From Candidatus Woesearchaeota archaeon (GTDB taxonomy: Archaea > Nanobdellota > Nanobdellia > Woesearchaeales > BS150m-G63): a stretch of DNA of 64,000 bases. Positions 48,687 to 57,787 of this stretch are shown in pieces. A program made the translations under genes and the position numbers. The notes under the pieces were generated by a model. It was not told the origin of the DNA. It did not search any database and saw nothing but the letters and a program-made list of their open reading frames with translations. Position 1 is the first letter of the stretch; each line of letters opens with the position of its first letter. The stretch spans positions 31,177 through 95,176 of the forward strand of contig JADHVD010000001.1 in the NCBI GenBank assembly GCA_016784165.1, read 5' to 3'.

Positions 48687-50024
48687 TTACGATTCTTTGT
48701 TTTTCTTAGGTTTTGCTTGTTTTTCTTTTTGTTTTTTAGGTTTTTTATTGAGGTAAATTGTTTTTCTTATAGTATAACTTACAGGATTTTTTATTTTGTT
48801 ACATAAGCTATCTGGGTTACAAATGCCTATATCTTTATAGTATTGGTTGTTTGAACAGTTTGGTGGGAGAATTTTCTTTTTTTGGGTTTTATGATACCTT
48901 AATTGGCCTACTAAATAGACTTCTCTCATTTCTTCTGGGTTGTTTTTGTTCCATTTTTTTAGGAGTTCTTCTATGTCATCATGAGACCAACCTACACTGT
49001 TTAGGAAATTTATTATTAGAAATAAGAATCTTTTTCTTCCGTCTTCCAATCCTTTTAGTCCTAATTGAATGCATGGTGGGAAGAATTGTTCTGGCATTTT
49101 TGTTTTAATTTCAAAATGTTCTTTGTTTTTTTTCTTCAATGATGGATGTTCCTCTTTTTTCACTTCAAAATCAAAAGATTGAACTATAAGTTTTTTTGCT
49201 TCGTCTTCTTTTGCGTTTGAATCATCAAGAAATCTGAATTTTGAGATTGTTACATTTTGAGGTTTTGCATGTTCTAATTCAAAATCGAGAACTTTATCTG
49301 GGTCTAAAGGAATACTAACTAGATTGCTTTTTTCATTAAATGAATAAGGCATTCTGATTAAATGTCTACTAGAAATTAGAATCGTATCTACTTCTAAAAT
49401 CGTGAATGGATCAAATTTACTATTTTTTACTATTTCTTTGAAGGGTTTTCCTGTTTTTTTTGTTATTTCTGTTATGCTATTTATCTTTAGAATTTCTTTT
49501 GCTAATGGTTTTTTAATCATTTCTTTAAGATATTCTGCTATTTTTCTTGGCCCTTCTGGGAATAAGTATTTTGTTTCTTGTTGATGAATTTTTTTTGGAA
49601 ATGCCTTGAAGGGAATGGCTATATGAAATCCAGAACCTCCTGAGAATTTGCAAGAAAGGGAATTTATTCCCTGATATTTTAGTGCTTTGATTAATAGGTT
49701 GGCTGTTATCCTGCTATATTCTATGAATTTACAGTCAATATCTAGAATAAGGTCCCAACCGATTCTTAATTCATCTAATTCTTTCTTTTTTAGTGCGGGA
49801 CTTAGTCGCGCAGGATTTGACCAAAGCTCTTCTGACATGTGAAAAGAAGTTGCTCCATGTTTTGTTAATTCTAATACATCTTGAGGATAACTTAAGGTGT
49901 CTGGTCGTGCACCAAATCCTTCACCAAATCTTGTGGCTATTTCTCTATTTTTAGAATAATGAACCAATTCTTTTTGGATTTCAGGCCTTTTGTAATGAAG
50001 TAGTGCTGCACTTAATGTTACCAT
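48687..50024 (-). CDS. DNA primase, PriS catalytic domain fused to PriL-type Fe-S C-terminal domain
   Basis: WDLILDIDCK (DxD), SGGSGFHIAIPF; then FPPCIQLGLKGLEDGRKRFLFLIINFLNSVGWSHDDIEELL...RYHK..ILPPNCSNNQYYKDIGICNPDSLCNKIKNPVSY. Confidence 0.85.
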   Translation of the reverse strand: MVTLSAALLHYKRPEIQKELVHYSKNREIATRFGEGFGARPDTLSYPQDVLELTKHGATSFHMSEELWSNPARLSPALKKKELDELRIGWDLILDIDCKFIEYSRITANLLIKALKYQGINSLSCKFSGGSGFHIAIPFKAFPKKIHQQETKYLFPEGPRKIAEYLKEMIKKPLAKEILKINSITEITKKTGKPFKEIVKNSKFDPFTILEVDTILISSRHLIRMPYSFNEKSNLVSIPLDPDKVLDFELEHAKPQNVTISKFRFLDDSNAKEDEAKKLIVQSFDFEVKKEEHPSLKKKNKEHFEIKTKMPEQFFPPCIQLGLKGLEDGRKRFLFLIINFLNSVGWSHDDIEELLKKWNKNNPEEMREVYLVGQLRYHKTQKKKILPPNCSNNQYYKDIGICNPDSLCNKIKNPVSYTIRKTIYLNKKPKKQKEKQAKPKKNKES

Positions 50025-50078
50025 TTTATTGATTGTAAGGTTAAGGGTTATATATCTTTTTTGTTAGTTGAGAGTATA

Positions 50079-50114
50079 TATAATATAGTTAATTTTTATA
50101 ATATAGTTAGTTTT
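50079..50114. repeat. Tandem 18-bp direct repeat containing TATA-like elements
   Basis: TATAATATAGTTAATTTT then TATAATATAGTTAGTTTT, upstream of htpX. Confidence 0.8.
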
Positions 50115-50141
50115 TTATATTAGGGTGGTGTTTATTTTTTT

Positions 50142-50987
50142 ATGGGTGCTATAAATCAAATTAAAACAGTTGTATTATTGGGGTTGTTGACATCTTTATT
50201 ATTATGGATTGGTAGTTTTTGGGGTAGGTCTGGATTGATTATTGGATTGGTGTTTGCATTAATTATGAATTTTGGTAGTTATTGGTTTTCTGATAAGATT
50301 GTGTTGAAGATGTATAAAGCTAAAGAAGTTAGTGAATCACGTGAGCCAAGATTATGGGGAATTGTTAAAGAGGTTTCTCATTTGGCTGGATTGCCTATGC
50401 CTAAAGTTTATGTTGTGCCTAGTGGCGCTATGAATGCTTTTGCAACAGGAAGAAATTATGATCATTCTGCTATTGCTTGTACTGAAGGAATTTTGAAAGA
50501 GTTAAATGAGTCAGAATTAAAAGGAGTTATTGCTCATGAGATGAGCCATATTAAAAATAGAGATATTTTAATTTCAACAATTGCTGCAACTATTGCTGGT
50601 GTGATAAGTTATATTGCTATGATGGCTAGATGGGGTGCTATGTTTGGTGGTTTTGGTAGAGATAGAGATGGGGGGAATATGATTCAATTGCTTGTTTTAG
50701 CTATTCTTACTCCAATTATAGCTATGATTTTGCAGTTGGCGATTTCCAGAAGCCGGGAGTTTTTAGCTGATGCGAGTGCTGCTAAGATATTACATAATCC
50801 ACATGGGTTAATTAGTGCACTTGAGAAATTGAGTGCAGGAGTTAAAAGACATCCTCTTCGTTTAGGTAATCAAGCTACGTCCTCTTTATTTATTGTGAAT
50901 CCTTTTAAGGCTAAAGGGTTGATGGGTTTATTTAGTACACACCCAAGAATGGAAGAAAGAATTTCTAAGTTGAAAGAAATGGGTTAA
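50142..50987 (+). CDS. htpX: HtpX-type M48 zinc metalloprotease
   Basis: KVYVVPSGAMNAFATGRNYDHSAIACTEGIL, VIAHEMSHIKNRDILIST, SREFLADASAA. Confidence 0.93.
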   Translation: MGAINQIKTVVLLGLLTSLLLWIGSFWGRSGLIIGLVFALIMNFGSYWFSDKIVLKMYKAKEVSESREPRLWGIVKEVSHLAGLPMPKVYVVPSGAMNAFATGRNYDHSAIACTEGILKELNESELKGVIAHEMSHIKNRDILISTIAATIAGVISYIAMMARWGAMFGGFGRDRDGGNMIQLLVLAILTPIIAMILQLAISRSREFLADASAAKILHNPHGLISALEKLSAGVKRHPLRLGNQATSSLFIVNPFKAKGLMGLFSTHPRMEERISKLKEMG

Positions 50988-51029
50988 ATTGGGTTGTTAA
51001 ATCGATTATTTATATTTAATAAAGAATTT

Positions 51030-53234
51030 TTATTCCTTATATTCTGTTTCAACAATCTCTTTTATCTTTTTTGCTTTTGTGATCCCTATTTTTTCTACTT
51101 TTGTGAGTTCGCTTTGTTTTGCATTGATTATCTTTTTGATTGTTTTGAATTCGTTTAGAAGTGGTTTTGCAAGTGTTGGGCCAATACTGGGGAGGGCACT
51201 TATTAAGTATTCTTGTTGTTCTTTTAGACTACGAGAGTTTTTACTGCTGTGAGGGGTGAAAGAGTGTTTGTTTTTTTCTTGTTCTCTTTTGGCTATTATA
51301 TATAGGAGTGATGCTGTTTCTTCTGCGTCTAAGGTTTTTATAATTGGGATTTTATAATCAATCGTTATTGTGGCCAACATCCCCCTTATTGCATTAGGGT
51401 GTACCCTCCTTACTTTGTAGATGTCTTGTTCTCCTTCTATTATTATAATTGGGGAATCATAGTTTTCTTTTAAGTTTTTTATTTGTTCTAAGAGTCTACC
51501 ATCCACTATTGAATTTACAAAATCTGTAGGTGTTTTATATTCTACTGCAGCTCTTTCACTACAGAGATAGTCTGCGCTTTTTAGTTGTTGAAGTTTTACT
51601 TCTACTCCTTTGGCGATAAGGTTTTTTATTATAGCTGAATTCCTTTCTCTATGATCTACGAAAATTAATAGGTTGTGATTTGGAATGAATTCTTTTAATG
51701 TTGGTTGTTCTTTTTTTCTTAAGGGCGATGTTATTTTGTTTTTTAGTGTTTCAAGAATTCCATACATCTTTTTTTGTTTATGGTGTGCACTCCACCTAAA
51801 AGCAACATCTCTTGTATCTTTTGTTAAGAGTATCATCACTTTTCCTTTTTCTAACCTCCCTGTTCTCCCTCTTCTTTGTATGTGACGAATAGCGCTAGGT
51901 ATTGGTTCATAGAATATAACTAAATCAACTTTGGGGATGTCTAATCCTTCTTCTGCTATAGATGTTGCTACTAAAATGTTGAATTTTCCTGCTCTGAAAT
52001 CATCAAGAATTGCTTTTTGCTCTTTTTGGCTGAGTCCTGTTCCTGCTTTTTTTAGTTGACCAACAAAGAGATTTGCTTTAGCCCCTTTTATTTTATTTAG
52101 TTCTTCAACTATTTTAGATGCAGAATCTCTGTATTGATTAAATATTAATATTTTGGTGTTGTTTTTTAATTCATTAATTATTATTTCTCTTAATTTTGTT
52201 AGTTTAGGGTGTTCTATTTTTTCATCAATCAATCTTTCTGTGAGGAGGAACACTGATTTGAAATTTGGATCTATAACTAAATTTTTGACTGCTTTTATTT
52301 TTGTAGTTATTGATTGAGATCTTAGTTTTTGTAGGTAATGGTAGAGGGGAGAGATTCCTTGGGTTTCTATTAATTCTTGAGCGTGTTGTATTTTAATTAT
52401 TTCTGCAACTAGAGATATTGATTGCCATAAAGTATAGTTAGTTCTCTCTTGGGTTGCTTGTTTGTGGAGTTCTGTTTGCATTCCCAATAAATCTCTTTTA
52501 GTTATGTAAGATAATGGTTTTTTTAAGATTCCCCAAGATTTTAATTTTAGTAATCTTTCTTTTGCTGTGTTTTCAAGTAGTGTTTTTATTTTCTTTAATT
52601 TTTCTGGGAGTTCAACTTCTACCCAAGTTAATTCAGTTTCTTGAACATAGGGCTTTACATCTGGATCTTGTTCTGTCCTTACTTCTACTTCTTCAATGAA
52701 AAGATTTTCACATACTTCTGTTACTTTTTCTATTTCTGAACCTGGTGAAGCGGTTAATCCAATTATTCTTGGATATTTTGCTAATTTGTTGTATTGTTTT
52801 GCAACCCAAACATAAGCATAATTACTTACAGCTCTATGTGCTTCATCTACTCCAAGAAGACTCACTTCTTTTAGATTAATTCTTTTTGATATAATGTCAT
52901 TTTCAATGCTTTGAGGTGTGCTGAAGATTATTTTTGAATTGTTCCAGAGCTCTATTCTTTTTTTTGGAGTGGTTGCTCCTGTAAAAATGGCCATTGTTTT
53001 GGGGTCTGTCTTGAAGTTTTTTTGGAAGGCTAAGAAATATTGATCTATTAAAGGTTTTGTTGGTCCAATTAATAGAATTTTAGATTTGGGATATTGAGAT
53101 AATCTTTGAGCAGCTAGCATGAGAAATATGTTTGTTTTTCCTAGTCCTGTTGGGAGCACAACTAAAGTGTTTTTCATTGAAGCAGTAGCTAGAATTGTTT
53201 CTTGGTATAATCTAGGTGTGAAATTTTTAATCAT
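51030..53234 (-). CDS. hef: Hef-type helicase/nuclease (FANCM-XPF fusion)
   Basis: LPTGLGKTNIFLMLA, DEAH, QRRGRTGRLEKG; ERCC4 nuclease-like DHRERNSAIIKNLIAKGVEV...ADYLCSERAAVEYKTPTDFVNSI; HhH C-terminus. Confidence 0.9.
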   Translation of the reverse strand: MIKNFTPRLYQETILATASMKNTLVVLPTGLGKTNIFLMLAAQRLSQYPKSKILLIGPTKPLIDQYFLAFQKNFKTDPKTMAIFTGATTPKKRIELWNNSKIIFSTPQSIENDIISKRINLKEVSLLGVDEAHRAVSNYAYVWVAKQYNKLAKYPRIIGLTASPGSEIEKVTEVCENLFIEEVEVRTEQDPDVKPYVQETELTWVEVELPEKLKKIKTLLENTAKERLLKLKSWGILKKPLSYITKRDLLGMQTELHKQATQERTNYTLWQSISLVAEIIKIQHAQELIETQGISPLYHYLQKLRSQSITTKIKAVKNLVIDPNFKSVFLLTERLIDEKIEHPKLTKLREIIINELKNNTKILIFNQYRDSASKIVEELNKIKGAKANLFVGQLKKAGTGLSQKEQKAILDDFRAGKFNILVATSIAEEGLDIPKVDLVIFYEPIPSAIRHIQRRGRTGRLEKGKVMILLTKDTRDVAFRWSAHHKQKKMYGILETLKNKITSPLRKKEQPTLKEFIPNHNLLIFVDHRERNSAIIKNLIAKGVEVKLQQLKSADYLCSERAAVEYKTPTDFVNSIVDGRLLEQIKNLKENYDSPIIIIEGEQDIYKVRRVHPNAIRGMLATITIDYKIPIIKTLDAEETASLLYIIAKREQEKNKHSFTPHSSKNSRSLKEQQEYLISALPSIGPTLAKPLLNEFKTIKKIINAKQSELTKVEKIGITKAKKIKEIVETEYKE

Positions 53235-53366
53235 AGGACTAAGATGGGCTATTGGTTTATATAGATTTATAGCTTTTTATTCTTATTTTTGATTGTATAT
53301 AATCTAATTCTAAATAATTTAAATATGTTTTAATTTAAATGGGTTTGATTTAAATTGGTTTGATTT

Positions 53367-53699
53367 TTACTTTAAGTATTTGTTTTCGTGCAAATAATAA
53401 CTAAATAATGCACCTATTAAGAATAAAAGGAGAGTGATAAATTTATTGCCATAATAACTTCCAAGTATATAGCCGATTAAGAACCCTACAATTACTATGA
53501 AATAAGGTATTTTTACATTTTTTCTTTGCTGAAACCAGAATCGTCCAACAACCATGCCACAGAGAAATATAATAACATAGCTTAAGAATGCGCTTCCAGA
53601 TGAAGCTGCTAGAAAAAATCCTATTACTAATAGTATAAATGCAGAGATTTCTGCCCAATCTTTTGAAAAATTCATTTTGTTAAATGGCCTCCTTTTCAA
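53367..53699 (-). CDS. Small membrane protein
   Basis: About 4 hydrophobic segments; overlaps upstream S2P-like gene start region. Confidence 0.55.
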   Translation of the reverse strand: MKRRPFNKMNFSKDWAEISAFILLVIGFFLAASSGSAFLSYVIIFLCGMVVGRFWFQQRKNVKIPYFIVIVGFLIGYILGSYYGNKFITLLLFLIGALFSYYLHENKYLK

Positions 53700-54432
53700 A
53701 ATATATATAAAATAATAACCAAGCTATTCCTGCAATTAATATTGCAAAAATCCATGAGTAAATACTGAAGTAAACTAATAATCCATAGCCTGCTATGAAT
53801 CCAAATATAGTTACATAGAATAATCTCGAATAAAAGAAAATGTGAATTCCATCTAAAGGAGGAATTGGTAAAAGGTTGAATACTGCGACAGCCCAATTAA
53901 TTAAGAATGCCTTGTGAACAAGAGCAGCGTTTATTGGTAATGCTGGAAACCATAAAATTATTGTTTTTAATAATGTTGCAATCACTATGTTTGCTAAAGG
54001 TCCTGCCAATCCAATTATTCCTAAATCAATAGGTCTTACACCATATCTGAATTTACCAAGTCTTTGTATTGCTAAATGGTGGAGAGTCATACCACTTAAA
54101 GCAAAGAACCATAAATGTCCTCTTGAGATTATACATAATATAATTGCAGCTGCAATTCCATACCACCAAATCTTAGTTTTTACATCATAACCCCTATTTA
54201 CCCCAAATAATTTATGTGCTGATTCATGTATAATTATGGCTAATAAAGAAATTATTGTGGCATTGATCAAGTTTTTTAAACCAACAAAGAATTCAAATTC
54301 TGCACCATATCCCCATTCTCGGTATGAAGCTATAAAACCAAATACTAATGCAGCGATTAGTATTCCTGTCACCTCTTCTTTACTGAATTTGAAGTAACGC
54401 TTTACTTTATCTTGAAAGTCGCGAAATCCCAT
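53680..54432 (-). CDS. Site-2-protease-like (M50) membrane metalloprotease
   Basis: IIHESAHKLFG (HExxH) and NLLPIPPLDG motif. Confidence 0.8.
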   Translation of the reverse strand: MGFRDFQDKVKRYFKFSKEEVTGILIAALVFGFIASYREWGYGAEFEFFVGLKNLINATIISLLAIIIHESAHKLFGVNRGYDVKTKIWWYGIAAAIILCIISRGHLWFFALSGMTLHHLAIQRLGKFRYGVRPIDLGIIGLAGPLANIVIATLLKTIILWFPALPINAALVHKAFLINWAVAVFNLLPIPPLDGIHIFFYSRLFYVTIFGFIAGYGLLVYFSIYSWIFAILIAGIAWLLFYIYFEKEAI

Positions 54433-54459
54433 CTTTTTTAAATTATAGTTTGTAGGTAT

Positions 54460-55158
54460 TTAAGTATTTTGCTTTATTTTGAAAGAGTAAGATACCACTT
54501 CTTGGTCTTTTATCAATTCTATAACTTCTTTTTCATGACCTGCTCCGATGATTGCTAGGGTTTTTTTGTTGCTTTGGATTAGATAGAAAAGATTTTTTGC
54601 TATAATCTTGTTTCTTTCTTTTATGAGTACTTTGTAAATTGAAGGGTAACGTTTTTTTACTTTATTGATTAGTTTTTTGATTATTTCTTCTTTGGGTACT
54701 TTTGTTAAGTCAAAATCAATTTCTTTTTTTCTAAAAATAACTGCCTTAACTATATCTGCTAAAAAATTGAATTTTTCTTTCCAAGTAATTTCTTGAGAAA
54801 GTCTTTTTAGTGTTATTTCAATATCTTGATCTATTAATGCTAATTGCGTTTTGTGTTTTTTTGCTAATTTTACTGCTGTGAGCATTTCTGTTCCTGGTTT
54901 TACACCTACCATTTCTCCTAGTTTTTTTTCTACCCAAGCACCAATGAGACTGAATATAAAACCTTTGAGCCCTATTCTAAAAATATCTTTTAAGTTGATT
55001 GATCTTTTTCCTTTATGGAGAAGTGCAGATAGTCTTTTTTTATCTAATTCAACCCCAATTATTTCTGGTTTTTGAGATTCTATAGCTTTTTTTACTTGAT
55101 CTATACTTTCTTTCGCTATATGTGAAGTTCCAATAATTGTTAAATTTTTATATTTCAT
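54460..55158 (-). CDS. TraB/PrgY-family protein
   Basis: LTIIGTSHIAKESIDQVKKAIESQKPEIIGVELDKKRLSALL; LIDQDIEITLKRL; AIIGAGHEKEV. Confidence 0.82.
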   Translation of the reverse strand: MKYKNLTIIGTSHIAKESIDQVKKAIESQKPEIIGVELDKKRLSALLHKGKRSINLKDIFRIGLKGFIFSLIGAWVEKKLGEMVGVKPGTEMLTAVKLAKKHKTQLALIDQDIEITLKRLSQEITWKEKFNFLADIVKAVIFRKKEIDFDLTKVPKEEIIKKLINKVKKRYPSIYKVLIKERNKIIAKNLFYLIQSNKKTLAIIGAGHEKEVIELIKDQEVVSYSFKIKQNT

Positions 55159-55245
55159 TTTTTGATGAGATTATTAATTAAATGACAATCTTTAAATATT
55201 AGTTTAGTTTTAATAAAACTATCCATTTCAAGGGGAGGAATTACT

Positions 55246-55524
55246 ATGTTAAAGATGAAAAGAATATCCGAAGCTTATGATATGAAAGTTTTTACTGATA
55301 CTGGCGATTATTTTGGGGATGTGGAAGAGTCAATCCTAACTCACAACAAAGTTTTTGGTTGGAGAGTTAAGGCAACAAGAAACTCTTTTTTGAATAAAGT
55401 ACTTGGTTCTGCAAAAGGTGTTATTGTGCCACATCAATTAGTTAAATCTATTGGAGATATCATTATTATCAGTAAAGCGGCTGTGCCTTCTCAATCATCA
55501 GATGATGAATTAGAAGCAGAGTAA
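55246..55524 (+). CDS. PRC-barrel domain protein, CdpB2-like
   Basis: RISEAYDMKVFTDTGDYFGDVEESILTHNKVFGWRVKA...GVIVPHQLVKSIGDIIII. Confidence 0.75.
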   Translation: MLKMKRISEAYDMKVFTDTGDYFGDVEESILTHNKVFGWRVKATRNSFLNKVLGSAKGVIVPHQLVKSIGDIIIISKAAVPSQSSDDELEAE

Positions 55525-55625
55525 ATTTTAATTTATTTTTTTATTTCTTTTTTATTTTTTAAATTTGATTATTTTATATTTAATTTTACTTACATTGTAA
55601 GTATTAAGAAATTAGTTTATTTGGT

Positions 55626-56564
55626 TTATTCTAATAGTTCTACACTATCTATTCTTCCGTCGCCGTCAAGGTCAAATCCTTGAACAGCTATTGCAAAAGT
55701 TTTTTGATTGGAGAATCTTTGAGTGATTAGTTTATGGTGTCTTGTTAATGCAAGTACTGCTGCTTTTGTACCCAGATATCTTATTCCTGCTAAAACAAGT
55801 ATTTTGTTTTCTGGGTTATAGGGGTTTGGAATTCTTGCTATAAAACCACAAGCTTCATCAGTATAGTGTTTTCCTGTTTTTTCTGAGATTATCCCATAAG
55901 GTTTTTTGTCTGAGAATTTTATTGGAAGCATATCATTTACTTTTGAAACTATAAGGTTAGTTATAGGTCCGCCCACAAGAATTAAGTTGTTTTTCTTTTT
56001 GGTTGCTATATCTACATCTAAAACCACACTGAATTTTTTTGAAATTGAACTATAATATCCCAGAAATAATGCTAAATCAATTGCATAGTGGCCATCTCTT
56101 GCTCTTGCTTTTTGAGGTCCGTGAGGGTCTGGACTTCCTACAACTATGTTGCAGTTTAGCTTGTGATTTTTTATGAAAGGGTTGAGGAATTCTTTTATTT
56201 CTTTGTCTTTTTCTTCATGGATTAATTTATCTATATTTTTCCAATTTTGACTAAGAGATATCACAAAGTTCATTTCTTTCGGTCTATATTTTTTTGCTAC
56301 TGTGCCCCGTATTTCTTTTTTTTCAACTAATTCAAGAATTCCCGAATTCAGAAGTTGTTTTATGTGGTAATATACTTTTTGTTCATGTAATTTTAATTTT
56401 TTAGCTAGTTCTGCTGGATACATTGGTTTTTTTGCTAAAGTTTCTAATATGTTGATTCTTAGAGGGTGATCTATTAAACGCATTGCAGAAGGATTGTGAA
56501 AAATAAAAGCAGAATCATAAATTAATTCGTTTTCTTTTTCTTTTATTAAATAGTTTTTTACCAT
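55626..56564 (-). CDS. ArsR-like winged-helix protein fused to an S-layer-C-like domain with EF-hand-type loop
   Basis: HPLRINILETLAKKPMYPAELAKKLKLHEQKVYYHIKQLLNSGILELV; LILVGGPITNLIVSKVN; DLDGDGRIDSVE. Confidence 0.65.
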   Translation of the reverse strand: MVKNYLIKEKENELIYDSAFIFHNPSAMRLIDHPLRINILETLAKKPMYPAELAKKLKLHEQKVYYHIKQLLNSGILELVEKKEIRGTVAKKYRPKEMNFVISLSQNWKNIDKLIHEEKDKEIKEFLNPFIKNHKLNCNIVVGSPDPHGPQKARARDGHYAIDLALFLGYYSSISKKFSVVLDVDIATKKKNNLILVGGPITNLIVSKVNDMLPIKFSDKKPYGIISEKTGKHYTDEACGFIARIPNPYNPENKILVLAGIRYLGTKAAVLALTRHHKLITQRFSNQKTFAIAVQGFDLDGDGRIDSVELLE

Positions 56565-56832
56565 TTAATGGAGATATTCTATTGGCTTATAAATTTTATC
56601 TTTTATTATAACTTTTTTTATAATATTTTTATAATTTTATATAATCTAGTTTTATTTTAAATGGTTGTTTTTAGTTTATTTTTTATTTAGTGGCTTATTT
56701 ATTCTTTTTTGATTGATTTGTGGGTTATTTGGGGTTATTGAGGTTGTAGGTCTTTTAATATTCGCTTTTTCTTTTTTTATTATAATCTAATTCTTAATTA
56801 ATTATTTAAAGGACGGAATTTTAAAGGGTGCT

Positions 56833-57531
56833 ATGGCAACTAAAATTGTAATCATGGCTGCCGGCAAAGGTACAAGAATGATGCCTTTGACACGGTATGT
56901 TCCAAAGACTTTAATCAATGTTGGGGGAAAACCATTCTTATATTATTTGATAAAGAATGTGTTAAAAGCAGGATATACAGAGATAGGTATTGTTGTAGGT
57001 TATAAAAAAGAGAAGATTCAAGAATTTCTTAAAGATTTTGGGTTTAAGGCAAAATTAATGGAACAAAAGAAAAGACTTGGTACGGGACATGCACTTAAAC
57101 AAATTAAGGGGTTTGTTGAAGGGGAAGATTTTGTTGTTATTGGTGGAGATAACTTGTGGTCTACTAATGATTTGAAAGCTATGCGTAGTAAGAGTAAATT
57201 TTGTTATATTGCTGGAATGGAACATCCAAGTCCTGAAAAATATGGTGTGTTGTTAGGGGAAGAAGGGATTCTGAAGAAAATAGTTGAAAAACCAAAGAGT
57301 TTTGTTGGTAATTTGATTAATGTTGGATTGTACAAGTTTACTAAAGATATTTTTGATGCTCTGGATAAAATAGAAAAATCTGAGCGAGGGGAATATGAAT
57401 TGACTGATGCAATTTCTTTATTGGCTTCTCAAGGAAAAGTAAAAGTTATGAAACTTAAAGATTATTGGTTAGATCTTGGTTGTTTAGATGATATACCTAT
57501 AATTGAGCAATTTTTAACTAAAAAGGTGTAG
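56833..57531 (+). CDS. Sugar-phosphate nucleotidyltransferase (GlmU/RmlA-like)
   Basis: IVIMAAGKGTRMMPLTRYVPKTLINVGGKPFLYYLI; GTGHALKQ; VIGGDNLWS. Confidence 0.85.
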   Translation: MATKIVIMAAGKGTRMMPLTRYVPKTLINVGGKPFLYYLIKNVLKAGYTEIGIVVGYKKEKIQEFLKDFGFKAKLMEQKKRLGTGHALKQIKGFVEGEDFVVIGGDNLWSTNDLKAMRSKSKFCYIAGMEHPSPEKYGVLLGEEGILKKIVEKPKSFVGNLINVGLYKFTKDIFDALDKIEKSERGEYELTDAISLLASQGKVKVMKLKDYWLDLGCLDDIPIIEQFLTKKV

Positions 57532-57541
57532 GGTTGATAAC

Positions 57542-57622
57542 ATGTGTGGAATTTTTGGTTACAAAGGCAAAAAGACTACGTCTTTAAGCCCTTTAAGGGA
57601 TTTTGTTGAGGAGATGATTTAA
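57542..57622 (+). CDS. Putative mini-ORF 1, MCGIFGYKGKKTTSLSPLRDFVEEMI
   Basis: ATG to TAA within repeat unit 1; coding status unproven. Confidence 0.35.
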   Translation: MCGIFGYKGKKTTSLSPLRDFVEEMI

Positions 57623-57623
57623 C

Positions 57624-57704
57624 ATGTGTGGAATTTTTGGTTACAAAGGCAAAAAGACTACGTCTTTAAGCCATTTAAGGGATTTTGTTGAGGAGATGAT
57701 TTAA
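57624..57704 (+). CDS. Putative mini-ORF 2, MCGIFGYKGKKTTSLSHLRDFVEEMI
   Basis: ATG to TAA in unit 2, one nt after the mini-ORF 1 stop; coding status unproven. Confidence 0.35.
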   Translation: MCGIFGYKGKKTTSLSHLRDFVEEMI

Positions 57705-57705
57705 T

Positions 57706-57786
57706 ATGTGTGGAATTTTTGGTTACAAAGGCAAAAAGACTACGTCTTTAAGCCCTTTAAGGGATTTTGTTGAGGAGATGATTTAA
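57706..57786 (+). CDS. Putative mini-ORF 3, MCGIFGYKGKKTTSLSPLRDFVEEMI
   Basis: ATG to TAA in unit 3; stop lies one nt before the glmS ATG. Confidence 0.35.
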   Translation: MCGIFGYKGKKTTSLSPLRDFVEEMI

Positions 57787-57787
57787 T

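Noticed and set aside
53443-53658. Overlapping 71-aa minus-strand ORF
   Set aside because: Alternate frame inside the small membrane protein 53367-53699; the latter has a coherent TM pattern
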